A program made the translations under genes and the position numbers. The notes under the pieces were generated by a model. The model ran no database searches. It was not told the DNA's origin and saw nothing but the letters and a program-made list of their open reading frames with translations. Below are positions 9,490 through 18,170 of a stretch of 41,273 nt of DNA, in pieces. Source of the stretch: Rhodanobacteraceae bacterium (lineage in GTDB: Bacteria; Pseudomonadota; Gammaproteobacteria; Xanthomonadales; Rhodanobacteraceae). Location of the stretch: the NCBI GenBank assembly GCA_025928585.1, contig JAICJG010000012.1, forward strand, positions 1-41,273, in the 5' to 3' direction. Within the stretch, counting starts at the first letter, position 1; every line of letters begins with the position of its first letter.

Positions 9490-10368
9490 TCAGCGGGATT
9501 CCCTGCGCAACCACATCCCGGGCGCGGTGGCGAGGAAATGCAGCCAGATGCCGCCCCAGACCAGCAGCGGCAGCAGCGGCCGGCGTGCGGCCGGATCGAA
9601 CTTGCGGAACCAGCGCCACATGCCGCGGTGTTTGTGCCAACTGACGAAGACCGGCCGGTGGGCGCTGGACCCGCCCTTGCCATGCCGCACGCGCACGTCA
9701 CCTGCGAGCAGGACCTTGTAGCCCGCGTCCCGCGCGCGGCGACAAAGATCGAGATCCTCGCAGTGCAGGAAGTATCCCGGGTCGAAGCCGCCCAGCCGGT
9801 CGAACGCCGTCCGCCGCAGCAGCATCAGCGCACCGGAGACGTTCTCGACTTCCACGGTCTGCTCCGGCATCGGCCCCGGCACGTGCACGCCTTCGAAACG
9901 CGGATCCCCGGCCTCGTGCCGCGCGCGTCCCGTCAGGGCGTTCAGGGAACGCCGCAACAACGGATCACGCCGCCGCGAAGCGGGATCGGGGCCACCGGCA
10001 TCATCGCAGACCACCGCACCGACCACCCCGGCATCGGGGTGGGCGCGGAGCACTTCGAGAAGGCGCGGCAGCGTATCAGCGTCCAGCAGGCAATCCGGAT
10101 TCAGCACCAGCAGCGCATCACCTCGCGCCGCGCGTGCGGCGACGTTCACCGCCCGGCCGAAGCCGAGATTGGCATGGTTGTAGACGACGCGCAGGCGCTC
10201 GTCCTGCTCGTGCGCGAGCGCGAGGGCCTGCGGCACGCCATCGCGCGATCCGTTGTCGGCGACCACGACCTCGTCCACCGCATCCGCCGCCAGCGCCCGG
10301 GTGACGCATTCGCGCAGCGAGGGACCGCTGTCGGCCGAGACGATCAGGATGGAAACGGACGCGGGCAC
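9490..10368 (-). CDS. Family 2 glycosyltransferase (rhamnosyltransferase-like)
   Basis: This is a GT-A fold glycosyltransferase of 292 residues. It has the N-terminal VSILIVSADSG strand, VVVADNGSRDG for nucleotide binding, NLGFGRAVNVAAR and the metal-binding LLVLNPDC loop. It also has the acceptor-side motif GGFDPGYFLHCEDLDLCRR, typical of WbbL-like rhamnosyl or related transferases for LPS O-antigen or other polysaccharides. The C-terminus (PLLVWGGIWLHFLATAP) is hydrophobic and may associate with the membrane. Translation appears to start at GTG 10368. It stands alone between def and an unrelated secreted protein, so the actual sugar and acceptor cannot be told from context. Confidence 0.88.
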   Translation of the reverse strand: MPASVSILIVSADSGPSLRECVTRALAADAVDEVVVADNGSRDGVPQALALAHEQDERLRVVYNHANLGFGRAVNVAARAARGDALLVLNPDCLLDADTLPRLLEVLRAHPDAGVVGAVVCDDAGGPDPASRRRDPLLRRSLNALTGRARHEAGDPRFEGVHVPGPMPEQTVEVENVSGALMLLRRTAFDRLGGFDPGYFLHCEDLDLCRRARDAGYKVLLAGDVRVRHGKGGSSAHRPVFVSWHKHRGMWRWFRKFDPAARRPLLPLLVWGGIWLHFLATAPGMWLRRESR

Positions 10369-10433
10369 CCGCGCAGTCTAGCGATCGCGTCGCGGGCACG
10401 CTCGGCGGCAAGGCGACCGGCGCCGCCGCTCCG

Positions 10434-11381
10434 TCAGCCCTGCCCCGGAGCCGTTGCCTGCGAACGCCTGGCGCCGTCGGTGCCGCCAATCGGCGTCAGC
10501 AGCACGAAACGCGCGTCGGCGACGAACGGAACGCCGTTGTCCGGGATGGCATCGACACCACCGCTCGAAGCAGCCTTGCCGCGTTGCGCGTCGGCCCACG
10601 GAATCGAATTCATCGGGCCGGGCACATAGGTGTCCCACTGGCCGTAAGCAGGCGCGCCAATCGTCTTTCGCTCACCCGGGACGGCAATGCTGTAGTTGAC
10701 CGGAATGGTCACGACCCAGTGTTCCTTGCCAGCTTCGGGGCCGGTCCGCGGAACCCGAAACGTCCACTTGCGCGCAGCCTCCACCGAGACACGACCCAGT
10801 TCGCGGCGCCACCGGCCAAGCGTGGTTTCGTCCGCGAGCAGGCGCAAGTCGACTTGCTCGACGGCTGCTCTCGAGACTTTGCCCCGCCCGTCGACCTCGA
10901 CCGCTAGGTACACCGTGCCACTCACGAGGTTGGCGAGCAGATTGGACGGATAACCGGGCGGGCGCCTTTCGAGATAGGCCAGGCACGCGTCGTTGGCGCA
11001 CTCCGGGGTCCCATGGGACTGCGCCGTTTCCGTGCCGAATGCCGCGGCCTTGACGCTGATCGCATCATGGTCGGCGTCGATTTGCCTGGCGACCACGCGC
11101 AGCGACATCGGCGCCTTCGCCAATACCGCCTTGCCATCGACCTGGACCGGTGTGAACTGCCAATGGGGAAGCGTGCCGTCGATCAGTTGGACGACCGGCG
11201 CCGGCAGCTTGTCGCGATGGTCCAGCACGTAAGCCCATACGCTGCCGTCGGGGTTCACGGCGATTTCGCCGGTGACGAGCATGCTGGCTTCGACGCTCCG
11301 TTTCACGGCATCCATCCCGCCGTGCGCGAATCCGAATACCGGAAGGACCAGACCCACCAGCACTGCCATCGAGCGCTTCAT
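10434..11381 (-). CDS. Secreted protein with TonB C-terminal-like domain
   Basis: This is a 315-residue exported protein of unknown role. The ATG at 11381 follows a strong Shine-Dalgarno (gaggagg, 5 bases away). Residues 1-19 form a signal peptide (MAVLVGLVLPVFGFAHG). Around residues 155-220 the sequence GTVYLAVEVDGRGKVS, followed by EAARKWTFRVP, matches the layout of the TonB C-terminal fold. There is no membrane-anchored Pro-rich segment as in true TonB, so it is probably not an energy transducer. A close Cys pair (CANDAC) could form a disulfide. It lies 42 bp after gspD on the same strand and may be co-transcribed, but a role in secretion is only a guess. Confidence 0.7.
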   Translation of the reverse strand: MKRSMAVLVGLVLPVFGFAHGGMDAVKRSVEASMLVTGEIAVNPDGSVWAYVLDHRDKLPAPVVQLIDGTLPHWQFTPVQVDGKAVLAKAPMSLRVVARQIDADHDAISVKAAAFGTETAQSHGTPECANDACLAYLERRPPGYPSNLLANLVSGTVYLAVEVDGRGKVSRAAVEQVDLRLLADETTLGRWRRELGRVSVEAARKWTFRVPRTGPEAGKEHWVVTIPVNYSIAVPGERKTIGAPAYGQWDTYVPGPMNSIPWADAQRGKAASSGGVDAIPDNGVPFVADARFVLLTPIGGTDGARRSQATAPGQG

Positions 11382-11423
11382 CGCCGTCCTCCTCGATGAA
11401 CCGGAGCGCGGCGAGCCCGGCCT

Positions 11424-14048
11424 TCACCGCCGCGTGATCAGCATACTCCCGATGTGCAGGCTATCGGCAATGGAGTCGCGCAGCCGCTCGGCAGCGGCCC
11501 GGCTCACCACCGGGCCCGCGTACACCCGCCACGGCGCCCCTCCCCCGGACCGTCCGCTTTCCACGAAGCCAGCGTAGCCGAGCTGCTGCAGCCGCGTCCG
11601 CAGCCGCTCGGCAGCCGCGTCATCCGTGAACGAAGCGACCTGCACCGCCCAGCCTCCCGGCTGCACCGCTGCGGCGGCGCTTCCCGTCGGCCCGCTGACC
11701 GCGGGTTGCGGAACGTCGGGGGCGGGGGCGGGGGCAGGTTCGCGCGCTGCGGGCACGCCCTCGTCGGGGCCCGGCGCGGACGCAGCGTGCTTCGGCAGGA
11801 TCGGCTTCAGCGACTCGAACTGGGTCTGGTATTCGTCGGTGACGCGGCGCGCATCCTCGGGATTGCGGATGATGCGCGGGGTGATCAGCACGATCAGTTC
11901 GCTGCGGGTCTTGCTGCGGTCGGTCCGGCCGAACAGGTGCCCGAGCACCGGGATCCGGCTGAGGAAGGGCACGCCGTTGTCGCTGACCGTGTCGGTCTGC
12001 TGGATCAGTCCGCCGAGCAGCACGGTCTGGCCGCTCTGCACCGCGACCTCGGTCGAGAGCGCACGGTTGGCGATGGTGAAGTTGCCGTACTGGTCCTTGG
12101 TGGTCGGCTTGCTGACGATCTGCTGGATGTCCATGTACACCAGCCCGCCCGGGCTGACGCGCGGGACCACGTCCAGCAGCACGCCGGTATCGATGTACTG
12201 GACCTGGCCCACGTTGTAGTTGCCGGTCGCCGAGCTCGTGCCAAGTCCCGGCGTGTAGTAGGTCTGCACCACCGGGATCTTCTCGCCCACCTTGAAGGTG
12301 GTTTCCTGGTTGTTGAGCACCACCGTGGAGGGCGCCGACAGGATCTTGGCGTCGCCACTCGATTCCATCGCGCGGATCGCGAACTGCAGGCGATTGCCCG
12401 CGAACGAATAGAACAGCGTGTCGCTGTTCGGCTGGTACTGGACGCCACCGAACCCGGCGGCGCCCTGGTGGCGGAGGAAGGATTCGTCCGTGAAGGGCGG
12501 CGAACCCGGCTGGGTGCCGATCAATCCGCCGAGGTAATACTGCACCCCGAACTGGAAGGCGCCCTGCAGGGTTACCTCGAGCACCCTGGTCTCGATCTGC
12601 ACCTGCAGCGGCTTCTCGTCGAGCCGCTCGATCACCGGCAACAGGTTCTCCCATTGGCCGGGCGTAGCCCGGATCAGCAACTGGTTGTTCTCGTTGACTG
12701 CCGCGATCCGCACCCCCTCGCTGGTGGTGAACGCCACGGTGCCCTGCCCGGATTGCTGCTGCCGGCGGCCCTGGGTTGCACCGCTGATCATGCCCCCACC
12801 CACCCCGCCGCTGCCGAACTCGTCGCCACCCGCCTGGTTGCTCCCGAAGGTGCTGTCGGGCGTGAAGGTGCCGAAGCCCTGCTGCGAACCGAGCGAGCCG
12901 GGCGCCGCCTGCTCCAGCGGCGAGAAGCCCGGCGCCACCGCGCCCGCCGCGTACCCGGCCCCACCGCCCAGGCTGTTGCCGAACAACTCGTTGAGGTGCC
13001 GGGCGAGATCCGAGGCCTTCACGTCGAGCACGTTGTACACGTACAGCCCCGATGAATTGCCGGCGCCGTTGTCGATCGTCGTGACCAGCTTGCGCACCTC
13101 GTCGATGTAGGACGGTTGCGCGGTGATGACCACCAGGCTGTTGCTGTGCTTGAGCGGCAGGAGGCGGACCAGGCTGGACATCTTCTGGCCCTTCTCGCCG
13201 CCTTGCTCGGTGAAGAGGGTCTGCAACTGGGCGACAAGGTCCTCGGCCTGCACGTGTTGCAGCGGGATCACGGCCACCGACATCCCGCGCAGCCAGTCGA
13301 CGTCGAAGGTGTGGACGATGCGCTGGTAATTGGCGAGCTCGGCCGGGGTGCCGCCCATCACCAGCAGGTTGCGCACCGGATCGACCAGCAGGAACGCCTT
13401 GGGATCGGCGAATGGCTTCAGCAGCTTTTGCATCGCCTCGGCCGAAACGTAATGCAGCGGGAACAACTGCGCCGCATAGCCGGCGCCCGGAGACACCGCG
13501 GAAAAGCCCGGCACCAGCGTTCCGGGCGCAGCCTCTTCGACCGGCACCACCAGGTATCCGCCACCCTGTCGCACCAGTGCATTGCCGGTCCAGGACAGCA
13601 GCATCTGGAGGATGGGCAATACCTCGTCCTCGCGGACCGGCTGCGAGGTGGCAAAGGTCACGGTGCCCTTGACCTGGGGCGAGATCGCGTAGTTCGCGTG
13701 CAGTACGTCGCCGAGGATCGCCTTGACCGCCGCCTGCACTGGCTGGTTGTCGAAATTGAAGGTGATCGTGCCCCCCTGGTTGGTGCCGCCGGAGGGAGCC
13801 TGGGCCGCGGGCGCGACCGGGTTGATGAACACGCCGGTGCCGTAGCGGGTCTCGGGCTGCGCGCCGGCGGCGAGCGGCTCGGTCTGCTCGGCCGAACCCA
13901 CGTCGAGCGCCTTCGGCACCGGCTTGTGGGTGCCGGCGATGGCCTCGCGCTGGAGGCTGTAGTCGTGATCGCGGCGCACCTGCGGCGCGCAGCCCGCAAG
14001 CAACGCGACGGCGCACAGGATTCCAGGAGTGGGAAGCTTCATGTACAC
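11424..14048 (-). CDS. gspD: T2SS outer-membrane secretin GspD with C-terminal SPOR domain
   Basis: GspD forms the outer-membrane channel through which folded proteins leave the cell. The start is GTG 14048 (ggag 8 bases upstream) or ATG 14042. The product is a lipoprotein with lipobox LLAGC. The N0 domain is near residues 90-170 (TITFNFDNQPVQAAVKAIL), followed by N1-N3 ring domains with a Gly-rich insert and the secretin barrel (LSAPSTVVLNNQETTFKVG; VLLGGLIQQ; ELIVLITPRII). After a Pro/Ala linker (PAPAPAPDVPQ), residues ~799-874 form a SPOR domain (GWAVQVASF, then PWRVYAGP). At 874 residues it is longer than typical T2SS secretins because of this tail. It is last in the T2SS cluster, as xpsD is in Xanthomonas. 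Confidence 0.95.
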   Translation of the reverse strand: MYMKLPTPGILCAVALLAGCAPQVRRDHDYSLQREAIAGTHKPVPKALDVGSAEQTEPLAAGAQPETRYGTGVFINPVAPAAQAPSGGTNQGGTITFNFDNQPVQAAVKAILGDVLHANYAISPQVKGTVTFATSQPVREDEVLPILQMLLSWTGNALVRQGGGYLVVPVEEAAPGTLVPGFSAVSPGAGYAAQLFPLHYVSAEAMQKLLKPFADPKAFLLVDPVRNLLVMGGTPAELANYQRIVHTFDVDWLRGMSVAVIPLQHVQAEDLVAQLQTLFTEQGGEKGQKMSSLVRLLPLKHSNSLVVITAQPSYIDEVRKLVTTIDNGAGNSSGLYVYNVLDVKASDLARHLNELFGNSLGGGAGYAAGAVAPGFSPLEQAAPGSLGSQQGFGTFTPDSTFGSNQAGGDEFGSGGVGGGMISGATQGRRQQQSGQGTVAFTTSEGVRIAAVNENNQLLIRATPGQWENLLPVIERLDEKPLQVQIETRVLEVTLQGAFQFGVQYYLGGLIGTQPGSPPFTDESFLRHQGAAGFGGVQYQPNSDTLFYSFAGNRLQFAIRAMESSGDAKILSAPSTVVLNNQETTFKVGEKIPVVQTYYTPGLGTSSATGNYNVGQVQYIDTGVLLDVVPRVSPGGLVYMDIQQIVSKPTTKDQYGNFTIANRALSTEVAVQSGQTVLLGGLIQQTDTVSDNGVPFLSRIPVLGHLFGRTDRSKTRSELIVLITPRIIRNPEDARRVTDEYQTQFESLKPILPKHAASAPGPDEGVPAAREPAPAPAPDVPQPAVSGPTGSAAAAVQPGGWAVQVASFTDDAAAERLRTRLQQLGYAGFVESGRSGGGAPWRVYAGPVVSRAAAERLRDSIADSLHIGSMLITRR

Positions 14049-14092
14049 GTGATGATCTCCACGAGGGCTTGCGACCGGAAGGTCGGCTGCCC

Positions 14093-14788
14093 TCAGCTAC
14101 CACTACCCTGTGGCGCCTGGCGTCGGCGCATTTCGATCCGCGCCCTCAGGATACGGGCGCGGGCCTCGGCCGAAACGGCAGCGGCCGGATCCCCTGCGAC
14201 ATGGCGGGTGACGGTAGCAGATGCGCCCTGGCCGAAGCTCGCTTCCGGCGCCGGTTGCGTGTCGTCGTCCACCGCCGGTGGACTGGATTGGTCAGTGCCG
14301 GCTCCCGCGCCTTCCGGCGATCCCGGCTGCAACGTGAGATGCCGGCGCGTGCCGGCCACTTCCACCACCGCGCTGCGCGGATGCAGGGCGACCAGCACCG
14401 GCCCGTGCCGGGAAGGCTGCCCCGCGATGAGGCGGTAATCCTTGCCGGTGGTGTCATCGTGCACGATCGCCATCTTGAGGCCGGGCAACAGGATGACACC
14501 GGTCAACTGAAGGTCGCCCGACGATTCGCTCCCGCCGCCGCCGGCAGCTTCGGGGCTCCGGGTCGGACTGAACAGCGGGTGCTGCCAGACTTCCCGGTAC
14601 TGGTCGAGAGGCGCGACGTCCGGAGGTTTCGTGGCGGCTTCGGTCCGCGGCAGCGCTGCGGGCATCGACGCGTCGTGCCAATGCACGCCGCTGCCTACGC
14701 CGGCCCACAGGGCGATCAGCAGCGCGGCGAGGACCACCGCCGCGATGGCGGCGACCGGGGTCAGGCGGCGGCGATCGGCGGCGTTCAC
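14093..14788 (-). CDS. gspN: T2SS protein N (GspN/XpsN, GspC-like)
   Basis: About 231 residues with one N-terminal membrane helix (VAAIAAVVLAALLIALWAGVG). A periplasmic region contains WQHPLFSPTR and DLQLTGVILLPGLKMAIV, the layout of the homology region by which GspC/XpsN contacts the secretin. The GTG at 14788 overlaps the gspM stop (GTGA), fixing the start. The second half is low-complexity (Gly/Ser/Pro) and ends in an Ala/Arg-rich helix. No PDZ domain is seen. Position between M and D matches xpsN. In Xanthomonas XpsN works with XpsD as the inner-to-outer membrane connector; the same role is inferred here. Confidence 0.8.
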   Translation of the reverse strand: MNAADRRRLTPVAAIAAVVLAALLIALWAGVGSGVHWHDASMPAALPRTEAATKPPDVAPLDQYREVWQHPLFSPTRSPEAAGGGGSESSGDLQLTGVILLPGLKMAIVHDDTTGKDYRLIAGQPSRHGPVLVALHPRSAVVEVAGTRRHLTLQPGSPEGAGAGTDQSSPPAVDDDTQPAPEASFGQGASATVTRHVAGDPAAAVSAEARARILRARIEMRRRQAPQGSGS

Positions 14789-15381
14789 GGTGAGGCCGGC
14801 CGCAGGTAGCCGGACAAGGTCAGTTGCGCCTGCAGCCGCCCATCCTGTGATCGTGCAATCGCGAGGTTGTCGACGAACACGTACGGGAGCCCGCGGTCGA
14901 AATCGTGCAATACCGCCGCCAATGGCTGCATCCCGCAGTCCAGGGTGATGCTGACGCTGACCCGCCGCACGGCTTCGTTGGTACGGTCCTGTTCGATCGG
15001 CATCTTGGACGGCATGCTGCAGCCGGCGCCGTCGTGGGCGTGCGCGGCCACCACGTCGGTGGCGCGCTGGATCAGCCCGGCCGCGGCCGCACTGGGGTCG
15101 TCGGCGTAGAGGAATGCGCCGACCGTGGCGCCGCCGCGCTCCAGGCTCGCCACCCGCTTGGCCAGCCGCGGCTGTTCGGCGACCGCGGCCGCGTATTTCG
15201 CATGGATCGCCTGGAGATCGTCCATCCGGCCATCGATGCTCATCAGCGGCGCGACGAACCACCAGTGCAACAGCAGGAAGTACGCCACCGCCAACGCCGC
15301 CAGCGTCAGCACGACGGCGGCCAATCGCGACTGCGCGGGCGTCAGTCGCTGCGGGCCGGATCGTCGCACGTCACTGCGCAT
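14785..15381 (-). CDS. gspM: T2SS inner-membrane protein GspM
   Basis: GspM is a bitopic inner-membrane assembly factor that pairs with GspL. The 198 residues have a short basic cytoplasmic tail, one helix around residues 22-40 (VVLTLAALAVAYFLLLHWWF), a coiled-coil stretch around 50-85 and a small alpha/beta periplasmic domain ending LSGYLRPASP. This resembles the GspM_II subtype found in Xanthomonas. The periplasmic domain has two cysteines about 32 residues apart (GCSMPSK and LDCGMQP) that might be bonded. The ATG at 15381 overlaps the end of gspL by 11 bases. Confidence 0.85.
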   Translation of the reverse strand: MRSDVRRSGPQRLTPAQSRLAAVVLTLAALAVAYFLLLHWWFVAPLMSIDGRMDDLQAIHAKYAAAVAEQPRLAKRVASLERGGATVGAFLYADDPSAAAAGLIQRATDVVAAHAHDGAGCSMPSKMPIEQDRTNEAVRRVSVSITLDCGMQPLAAVLHDFDRGLPYVFVDNLAIARSQDGRLQAQLTLSGYLRPASP

Positions 15382-16498
15382 CGCGTATTCCGTGGCGGCG
15401 CACCCGCGCCACCAGTTCGAAGCGTTCCTTCCCGGTCGCGGGGTCCGGCTGGATCACGCCCTGGAGCTTCGGTTCCTGCAGGATCGGGGAGCTGGCGAGC
15501 TTGTCGACCAGCGCCGCGGCCTTGTCTGCCTCGCCCCTGATGTCGAGGCCACCGGAATCGTCGAGCGTCAGGCTGTCCAGCCAGGCCGTGGCTGGCAGGC
15601 GCCCGGTCAGGTCGTCGAGGACCGCGAGCGCGGAAGGACGGTCCGCCTTGCGCTTGACCAGGAACTTCGACGCCGCCAGCGCACCCGTGAGCTGCCCGCG
15701 CAACTGGTCGGACTGGCTCGCCTTTGCGCGCAACGCCTCGACGTCCGTTTCCATCTTCGCGAGGGCCTGGCGACGGTTGTCCAGCCATTGCGACAGCACG
15801 AGCACCGCGAGCAGCACGCACACGACGGCGAGAATCCAGTTCGCGCGCCGGTGCTTGAACGTCCGCCGCGGTCGCCGTGCCGGGGGCAACAGGTCGACGC
15901 CGGCAAGCGTGCCATCCGGGCGCTGCACGTCGACGCCATCCGGATGCGCGCCGATCGTGGCGAAGCGTTCCAGCACCGGGTCGAGCCCGGCCCTCGGCGC
16001 GACGTACAGATCCAGCGCCACCTGGCCCGCGGGCGCCGCGTCGCCGCTGACCCGCACGTCGTAGTAGACCTGCTCGGGCTGGAAAGGCGTCTGGCGGTCG
16101 AGTTCGTATCCCGCTACCCGGCGGGGATCCACTGTGGCCGCGGCCGGGAGCACCAACCGCCGCACAAGCACCTCGGCCGCGGGCACCACCAGCAGCAGCC
16201 GGCGATCGGCCCGGTCGATGCCGCTGCAGACCCGCACGAATTCCTCGCGTTGGACGTCGCGCGGGAGCTTGATCGACATGTTCGCGAGTGTGGTGCGGGT
16301 GCGCGCGCGGCGCACCGTGATCCGATCCCCGTCCGCGGCCAGCCACAACACTTCCGGACCGCGGCGTACCCACTCGCGCAGCCGCCCCGGCAGCATCGCG
16401 GTCAATTCGCCACCCCACCAGCGCAGGAACGCCGGCAGCGGCGAACGCCGCCATGCGACTTTCGTGCGCTCAAGGGGTTTTGCGCCTGCCATCACCAT
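15371..16498 (-). CDS. gspL: T2SS inner-membrane platform protein GspL
   Basis: GspL links the cytoplasmic ATPase GspE to the membrane platform. The 375 residues comprise a cytoplasmic part (~1-225) with an actin-like core suggested by ELDRQTPFQPEQVYYD, one membrane helix (WILAVVCVLLAVLVLSQW) and a periplasmic coiled coil. A PilN/GspL-type ferredoxin-like domain follows (PATAWLDSLTLDDSGGLDI). A PilN-domain label would also fit. The first codons offer two ATGs (16498 and 16492), neither with a clear Shine-Dalgarno. It follows gspK by 12 bp in an AT-rich patch unusual for this region. Confidence 0.87.
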   Translation of the reverse strand: MVMAGAKPLERTKVAWRRSPLPAFLRWWGGELTAMLPGRLREWVRRGPEVLWLAADGDRITVRRARTRTTLANMSIKLPRDVQREEFVRVCSGIDRADRRLLLVVPAAEVLVRRLVLPAAATVDPRRVAGYELDRQTPFQPEQVYYDVRVSGDAAPAGQVALDLYVAPRAGLDPVLERFATIGAHPDGVDVQRPDGTLAGVDLLPPARRPRRTFKHRRANWILAVVCVLLAVLVLSQWLDNRRQALAKMETDVEALRAKASQSDQLRGQLTGALAASKFLVKRKADRPSALAVLDDLTGRLPATAWLDSLTLDDSGGLDIRGEADKAAALVDKLASSPILQEPKLQGVIQPDPATGKERFELVARVRRHGIRDAQ

Positions 16499-16510
16499 GA
16501 ATGAATTATT

Positions 16511-17404
16511 TCACTGTGTCGGAGTGGAATCGGTGCGCCAGTCCAAGACTTTGTAGGGCCGCAGCCGGCCGCCGGTCAATGCCATCCGCAGCGTGACGTC
16601 CAACCCGACGCGGGTGCCGTCCGGCATCACGGCGGTGCTGAACACCCGTTGGACCACACCGCCATAGCCGGCGATGAGCGGGCCGTTGGCGACCGCGCCG
16701 AGCGCCCTGCCGTTGCCGGCGCCACGCTGCGCCGGGCGCAGGCGTCGCGCCGCGACCAGCGATCCGGCCTCGCTCTTGCCGACGCCGCGCAGCGCAGCCA
16801 GCACCAGCGGACCGGCATAGGAGCCATCCGGGAAGTTGCGGCCGGAAAACACCGTCACCGCCGGTGCCACCCTTTCATAGAGGGACCTGTCCATGCCGGG
16901 CAGGCGCGCCAGTTGGTCGATCGAACGGAACGGGCCGTGGACCTCCCCCGCTGCCGGTCGTGATCGCCGGGTCCCGGGGAGGGCCGCCGCGGGGCCGGGG
17001 ATACCGCGCCAGGCGGCGATCGCGCTGGCGAGTTCGTCCGCGCGCCCGCCATCGGCCCCGGCAGCTTCGAACAGGCCACGCAACAGTTCCGGCTGGCTGG
17101 CGTTGAGATCGATCTGGCCCGCGACGTCGACCACTGCCACGTTCACCTGTGCGCCGTCGAACGCAAAGTGGTAGGGACGGCCATCCGGCACCCACTGTGC
17201 GCCGAGATCCAGCGCGCGCAGGCCCGCGACCGCGTGGGCGATGCCGGCTTGCGCCGCGAGTTCCGCGCGGACCTGCTCCGCGCCATACAGCGCCGCCTCG
17301 CTGTGGCTGCGCGATGCCGCCGCGACACCGACCAGCAAGGCGGCCAGCAACATCGTGGCCCACAGCACCAGCAGCAGCGCCACGCCTCGCTCGCGGGTTT
17401 TCAT
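16511..17404 (-). CDS. gspK: T2SS minor pseudopilin GspK
   Basis: GspK caps the pseudopilus tip. The 297 residues start with a normal short prepilin leader, MKTRERG, cleaved before VALLLVLWATMLLAALLVG. A Val replaces the usual Phe at +1, and the Glu at +5 is absent, as is known for GspK. The middle of the protein (GQIDLNASQPELLRGLFEAA; IDQLARLPGMD) is the helical-bundle domain of GspK. The ATG at 17404 overlaps the gspJ stop (ATGA). Unlike G, H, I and J, neither junction of this gene carries a G-run element, and its leader has the expected seven residues. Confidence 0.93.
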   Translation of the reverse strand: MKTRERGVALLLVLWATMLLAALLVGVAAASRSHSEAALYGAEQVRAELAAQAGIAHAVAGLRALDLGAQWVPDGRPYHFAFDGAQVNVAVVDVAGQIDLNASQPELLRGLFEAAGADGGRADELASAIAAWRGIPGPAAALPGTRRSRPAAGEVHGPFRSIDQLARLPGMDRSLYERVAPAVTVFSGRNFPDGSYAGPLVLAALRGVGKSEAGSLVAARRLRPAQRGAGNGRALGAVANGPLIAGYGGVVQRVFSTAVMPDGTRVGLDVTLRMALTGGRLRPYKVLDWRTDSTPTQ

Positions 17405-18141
17405 GGGGCACCCGCCAACTGGGTGCCGAAGCCTTCGCCATCGTGCAACGGGATCACGAGGTCGGGAAACGACACCCGCGCGCGCCAGGCCGGCTCGAGG
17501 TGGATCCGCACCGCCAGCGGCAATCCGTTCAATGCCGTCCAGTCATCGCGCCAACGGGCCGGCCTTCCGAAAGCCGCCGCGGCGAGATACTGGAACCTGC
17601 CGCCGGCGAGACCGGTGAGCAGCACATGGCCGACCGGTTCGCCGTCCGCCGGCAGGTTGCCGGTATAGGGCCGGTATTCGAGTCGCAGCGCCATGCCACC
17701 CGTGGGGTTCTTCTGGACGCTCAGCGTCTGCAGGTACAAACCCGCGTGGCCCGACTGCATGGGCAGCGGCGCGACGTACTGCATGGACGCCGCATGGCCC
17801 TCGAATACACGGGGACGCGAGCCGTCGCGCTCGGTCCACGGCATCATTCCGGCAGCGGCGACGTGGCGGCGCAGGAACTGCTGCACGGTCCGAACGTTCT
17901 CGCTGCGCGCCATCAGCGTGTCGGCGGAGCGCGTCACCCTCGTCGCTCCGGCGAGCGCGCCCCACACACCGAGCATCACGAGGGCCATCAGCGCGAGCGC
18001 CAGCAGGATTTCGAGCAAGGTGAAGCCCCCGAAGTGCCTGTGCCGGGACCTGGGACCGGGAACCGGCGACCGGGCAAAAACCCGCCGCCGGTTGCGCACG
18101 CACCGGACCGGGGCACTTGGCGATGTCGGCAATTCGTGCAT
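17401..18141 (-). CDS. gspJ: T2SS minor pseudopilin GspJ with extended leader
   Basis: GspJ joins GspI and GspK in the pseudopilus tip complex. The mature protein begins FTLLEILLALALMALVMLG, with Glu at +5, followed by a globular domain of the family (TGGMALRLEYRPY). From the ATG at 18141 the leader is 39 residues (ending HFGG) and is rich in Arg and Pro. It is partly encoded by the G-run element at 18041-18083, read on the C-rich strand as [15 protein letters not shown]. The ATG lies 18 bp after the gspI TAG. If translation really starts there, prepilin peptidase must accept a long leader; a later non-ATG start is possible. Confidence 0.88.
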   Translation of the reverse strand: MHELPTSPSAPVRCVRNRRRVFARSPVPGPRSRHRHFGGFTLLEILLALALMALVMLGVWGALAGATRVTRSADTLMARSENVRTVQQFLRRHVAAAGMMPWTERDGSRPRVFEGHAASMQYVAPLPMQSGHAGLYLQTLSVQKNPTGGMALRLEYRPYTGNLPADGEPVGHVLLTGLAGGRFQYLAAAAFGRPARWRDDWTALNGLPLAVRIHLEPAWRARVSFPDLVIPLHDGEGFGTQLAGAP

Positions 18142-18170
18142 CTGCGCGGGTTCCGATCCCTATCCCCCGT
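18040..18170. repeat. G/C-run element at the gspI-gspJ junction
   Basis: The G-rich arm is 18041-18083 (gggacctgggaccgggaacc followed by a further run and aaaaa). The C-rich arm is 18149-18170 (gggttccgatccctatcccc plus c). Spacing is about 65 bp and includes the gspJ ATG. This copy uses a gggacc/gggaac unit rather than gggagca, so it is a diverged subtype. Confidence 0.6.

Noticed and set aside
11620-14103. Second long minus-strand frame overlapping gspD
   Set aside because: It is an alternative frame of gspD itself. The gspD frame carries the lipobox, N0 and secretin motifs, while this one shows only low-complexity sequence.
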